Of a stretch of DNA of 64,000 nucleotides, positions 61,963 to 64,000 are shown one piece after another. A program made the translations under genes and the position numbers. Origin of the DNA: Ectopseudomonas khazarica (GTDB taxonomy: Bacteria > Pseudomonadota > Gammaproteobacteria > Pseudomonadales > Pseudomonadaceae); NCBI RefSeq assembly GCF_004521985.1, contig NZ_SBHZ01000008.1, positions 62,001 to 126,000 of the forward strand, given 5' to 3'. The notes under the pieces were generated by a model. It did no database searches and was not told the origin of the DNA. It worked only from the letters and a program-made list of their open reading frames with translations. The first letter of the stretch is position 1, and each line of letters begins with the position of its first letter.

Positions 61963-62385
61963 CTAGCCGCAACGTTCGGCGATGCGATCGCGCAGCTGGC
62001 GACGAGCGGTATCCGTCTCTTCATCACTGTAGTAAATGCGCTCGCCATTGGCATCGGTGCGGTAGTAGGAGAAACCTTCCGGGATCTGTGCCAGGCGGCG
62101 CTGTAAATCACGGCATTCGCTGGCCCGTTCCTGGCGCTGGTTGGCCGCTGCGGCGGCAGCCTGCTGCTGCTCGTCGCGCCGGGCGTCGTAGAAGCGCTGG
62201 CTACGCGCCTCACGCTCGCGCGTCTGCGCGTCGCGCTCGACGACCTGCGGCTTCACCTCGACCCTCTCGGCGCCCGCGACGGGGCGCTGGCCGAAGTGCA
62301 CCTGGCCCTGCTCATCGGTCCAGCGATAGATCTCCGCCGTGGCCAGGGCCGGTAGCAGAGCAGCGATCAACAGCAAGCGGCGCAT
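61963..62385 (-). CDS. Exported DUF4124-domain protein
   Basis: This 140-residue protein has a short signal peptide (about 1-18) followed by EIYRWTDEQGQVHFGQRPV, the DUF4124 core (about 18-36). A charged, helical coiled-coil-like segment covers about 45-100, and the C terminus contains FSYYRTDANGERIYYSDEE. DUF4124 proteins are periplasmic and of unknown function. The ATG at 62385 has GGAGG 6 bp upstream; the ATG at 62391 is too close to it. It lies 73 bp downstream of a small lipoprotein gene on the same strand. Confidence 0.84.
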   Translation of the reverse strand: MRRLLLIAALLPALATAEIYRWTDEQGQVHFGQRPVAGAERVEVKPQVVERDAQTREREARSQRFYDARRDEQQQAAAAAANQRQERASECRDLQRRLAQIPEGFSYYRTDANGERIYYSDEETDTARRQLRDRIAERCG

Positions 62386-62458
62386 GGCCATCCTCCAGAG
62401 GTACATGCGCCAGCTTATACCGCGCGGCAGCTCGACGAAATGACCCGCGACCGATGGC

Positions 62459-62833
62459 TCACAGCGCCGCCGGGCTGGCCTTGGCGGGCGCGGCCGGATT
62501 GTAGTGGCCAAGCTGCTCGAGCGTCTGCAGGCGTGCACGGGCACGGTAGGCATACTCGCTGGCCGGGTAGCGGCCGATGATGAACTGGTAGGTCTGCGCC
62601 GCGTCGACGAACAGGCTCTCGCGCTCCAGGCACTGCCCGCGCAGCAGGGAGATTTCCGGCTGCAGGTAGGTGCGCGAACGACTCTTGCGCTCGGCCTGTG
62701 ACAGTTCGAGTTCGACGCGCGAGCAGTCACCCTCATGGTACGCGCGGTAGGCGTTGTTCAGGTGGTGGTCGAGCGACACACGGGTGCAGCCGGCGGCCAG
62801 CAGCGCCACGGCCAGGATGATCAGGGTTCGCAT
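62459..62833 (-). CDS. Small TPR-like lipoprotein
   Basis: This 124-residue protein has a signal peptide with lipobox LLAAGC (Cys16). Two to three helix pairs reminiscent of tetratricopeptides follow (AYRAYHEGDCSRVELELSQAE, then AAQTYQFIIGRYPASEYAYRARARLQTL). GGAGG precedes the ATG at 62833. It should sit in the inner leaflet of the outer membrane. Its family is not recognised by name. It is divergent from another TPR-like lipoprotein gene at 62985, and the two look like remote relatives. Confidence 0.8.
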   Translation of the reverse strand: MRTLIILAVALLAAGCTRVSLDHHLNNAYRAYHEGDCSRVELELSQAERKSRSRTYLQPEISLLRGQCLERESLFVDAAQTYQFIIGRYPASEYAYRARARLQTLEQLGHYNPAAPAKASPAAL

Positions 62834-62984
62834 GGGTAATTCCTCCGATGTGCAGTGTATCGACAGGCGCCGGAAAAACTGAACAGCGACAAACCTCCGA
62901 TGGGTTTTGCCGCCATCGCCTTGGCGCTGCCCAGCGCCCTGACTAGACTGCGCGACATCGGCCCGTTCCGGCCAAGGAGCCTGC

Positions 62985-63791
62985 ATGCTGTTCGTTCGCC
63001 TGATTTCCCTCGCCGTCGGCGCCTGCCTGCTGAGTGCCTGCGCACCGACCACCCCGCTGTTCATCGCCCAGGTCACCACCAACGAGGTGGTCGAGTACAA
63101 GGCCCTGAAGACCAAGCGCATGACAGCGGCCATCGAGGACGAAGGCGACCTGCTGACCTACAGCGCCCTGGCCATTCGCGACGCCCATAGCGACAAGGCC
63201 GAAGCACTGTATCTGGAGGGCTACCGTGACCGCCAGCTGAGTGACGAGGTACGCGCCATCGCCCTGTACCAGATCGGTCTGATCTACATGAACCGCTTCA
63301 ACGAGCAGCGCGACGACGCCAAGGCCCTCAATTACTTCTACCGGGTGCTCAACGAATTTCCCGCCAGCCAGGCGGCCAATCGCGCCGAGCAGCGTATCGA
63401 GACGATCCGCCAGCGCGAGGACGCGCCTATCCAGCAGACATCGCGCGAGCTGCTGGCGCACTGGCAGCCCAGCCAGAACCTCGACCTGTACAAGCCCAGC
63501 CTCGATCCGGACATGACCCTGCTGTCGCGCCGCGCCGTGCTCAAGGGCCGGGTCGACGAGGCCGAGCAACTCTACATGCTGGGCCTGGCGGACCCGCACG
63601 TCCCCGCCGACATCAAGGAGAAGGCGCTGTACCAGCTGGCCCTGATGCACATGGCGCCGGACAACCCGGCCGCCAACCGGGACAAGGCCATCGCCTACCT
63701 GCGTCGCCTGCTGGTGCAGTTCCCCGAAGGCGAGCTGAACGCCAAGGCCGCCCGCCACCTCGACCTGGCCCTGAATCCGGGCGCGCGCTGA
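62985..63791 (+). CDS. TPR-repeat lipoprotein
   Basis: This 268-residue protein has a lipobox LLSAC (Cys19). Helix-pair repeats follow: ALYQIGLIYMNRFNEQRDDAKALNYFYRVL within 97-126, AEQLYMLGLADPHVP and LYQLALMHMAPDNPAANRDKAIAYLRRLL within 218-246. This is a Sel1/TPR-type scaffold in the periplasm. AAGGAG lies 5 bp before the ATG at 62985. It is divergent from the small lipoprotein gene. A specific partner cannot be named. Confidence 0.82.
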   Translation: MLFVRLISLAVGACLLSACAPTTPLFIAQVTTNEVVEYKALKTKRMTAAIEDEGDLLTYSALAIRDAHSDKAEALYLEGYRDRQLSDEVRAIALYQIGLIYMNRFNEQRDDAKALNYFYRVLNEFPASQAANRAEQRIETIRQREDAPIQQTSRELLAHWQPSQNLDLYKPSLDPDMTLLSRRAVLKGRVDEAEQLYMLGLADPHVPADIKEKALYQLALMHMAPDNPAANRDKAIAYLRRLLVQFPEGELNAKAARHLDLALNPGAR

Positions 63792-63858
63792 CCCACATCA
63801 ATGCCGTTCGCCGCGCCAGGGTCTGTAATGTCAGGACACCCAGGCCGAGGACGCTGCC

Positions 63859-64000
63859 ATGAAACTGCAAAGACTGCTGGTCGTCATCGACACCGAACAC
63901 GCAGAACAGCCCGCCCTGCTGCGCGCCGCCGAGCTGGCCCGGCAGACCGGGGCCGAGTTGCACCTGCTGCAGGTCGACTACCACCCGAAACTCGACGGCG
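63859..64000 (+). CDS. Universal stress protein, partial
   Basis: The first 47 residues are visible; the frame continues past the right edge. LQRLLVVIDTEHAEQPALLR (3-22) is the UspA-family first strand and helix with the V-V-D core, followed by ELARQTGAELHLLQV. GAGG precedes the ATG at 63859. Universal stress proteins bind nucleotides or metabolites and respond to starvation. A tandem UspA arrangement cannot be judged because the gene is cut. Confidence 0.8.
   Translation, partial: MKLQRLLVVIDTEHAEQPALLRAAELARQTGAELHLLQVDYHPKLDG

Overview
The window reads as chromosomal DNA of a Pseudomonas-type gammaproteobacterium. It is uniformly GC-rich, densely coding and has short intergenic gaps. It carries genes typical of that genus: opgGH, mnmC, a two-domain PPK2 enzyme resembling pap, bglX, yebG, leucine dehydrogenase and many LysR/AraC/TetR regulators. 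REP palindromes of the GTAGGAGCGGC type and a GacA/Rsm-like small RNA point the same way. No tRNA, rRNA, CRISPR array, prophage, plasmid or insertion sequence was seen. Species is not assigned.

Region 1 (1-6.7 kb) is a TetR-controlled acyl-CoA cluster: hotdog thioesterase and TetR on the minus strand, then crotonase, acyl-CoA ligase, alpha/beta hydrolase, nitroreductase, second crotonase and a small membrane protein on the plus strand, closed by a terminator. Two palindromes in the divergent promoter region are the likely operators. The substrate is unknown. Region 2 (6.7-15.8 kb) holds accessory metabolic genes: LysE/Lrp pair, VOC protein, phytanoyl-CoA-dioxygenase-like protein, a cupin / carboxymuconolactone-decarboxylase / hydrolase cluster facing a LysR gene, an AraC regulator with a cupin, and a periplasmic solute-binding protein. 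Region 3 (15.8-19.4 kb) is a MerR regulator with an acetoacetate-decarboxylase-like gene and an Old-Yellow-Enzyme gene, which face each other across matching MerR-type promoters. An AraC gene remnant and a 57-residue ORF follow.

Region 4 (19.7-26.9 kb) is a three-gene cyclic-di-GMP and phosphorelay operon (REC-GGDEF-EAL; CHASE-PAS hybrid kinase with two receivers and Hpt; REC-GGDEF). Region 5 (26.9-34.2 kb) runs on the minus strand: a PNPOx-FNR-ferredoxin fusion, GST, two overlapping LysR genes, LysE exporter and thiolase, then a REP-rich intergenic block with an internal 122-bp duplication. Region 6 (34.2-43.8 kb) has the PPK2 enzyme, mnmC, an EamA exporter, a UvrD-like helicase, LysR/MFS, a candidate Rsm-type sRNA and a cytochrome b561.

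Region 7 (44-50.7 kb) couples periplasmic glucan synthesis (opgG-opgH) to a periplasmic GH3 beta-glucosidase. Region 8 (50.8-64 kb) contains two AraC-type regulators, a SWIM-SNF2 ATPase, PsiE, a secreted metallo-beta-lactamase-fold hydrolase, yebG behind a perfect SOS box, DUF488, an EamA exporter, leucine dehydrogenase, a SirB1-like protein, a PilZ protein, small envelope proteins and the start of a universal stress protein.

The least expected items are the Rsm-type sRNA at 43042-43149, the MerR operator pair, a 26-bp motif shared by two distant promoters, and the TetR-controlled acyl-CoA cluster with one crotonase lacking the second catalytic glutamate.
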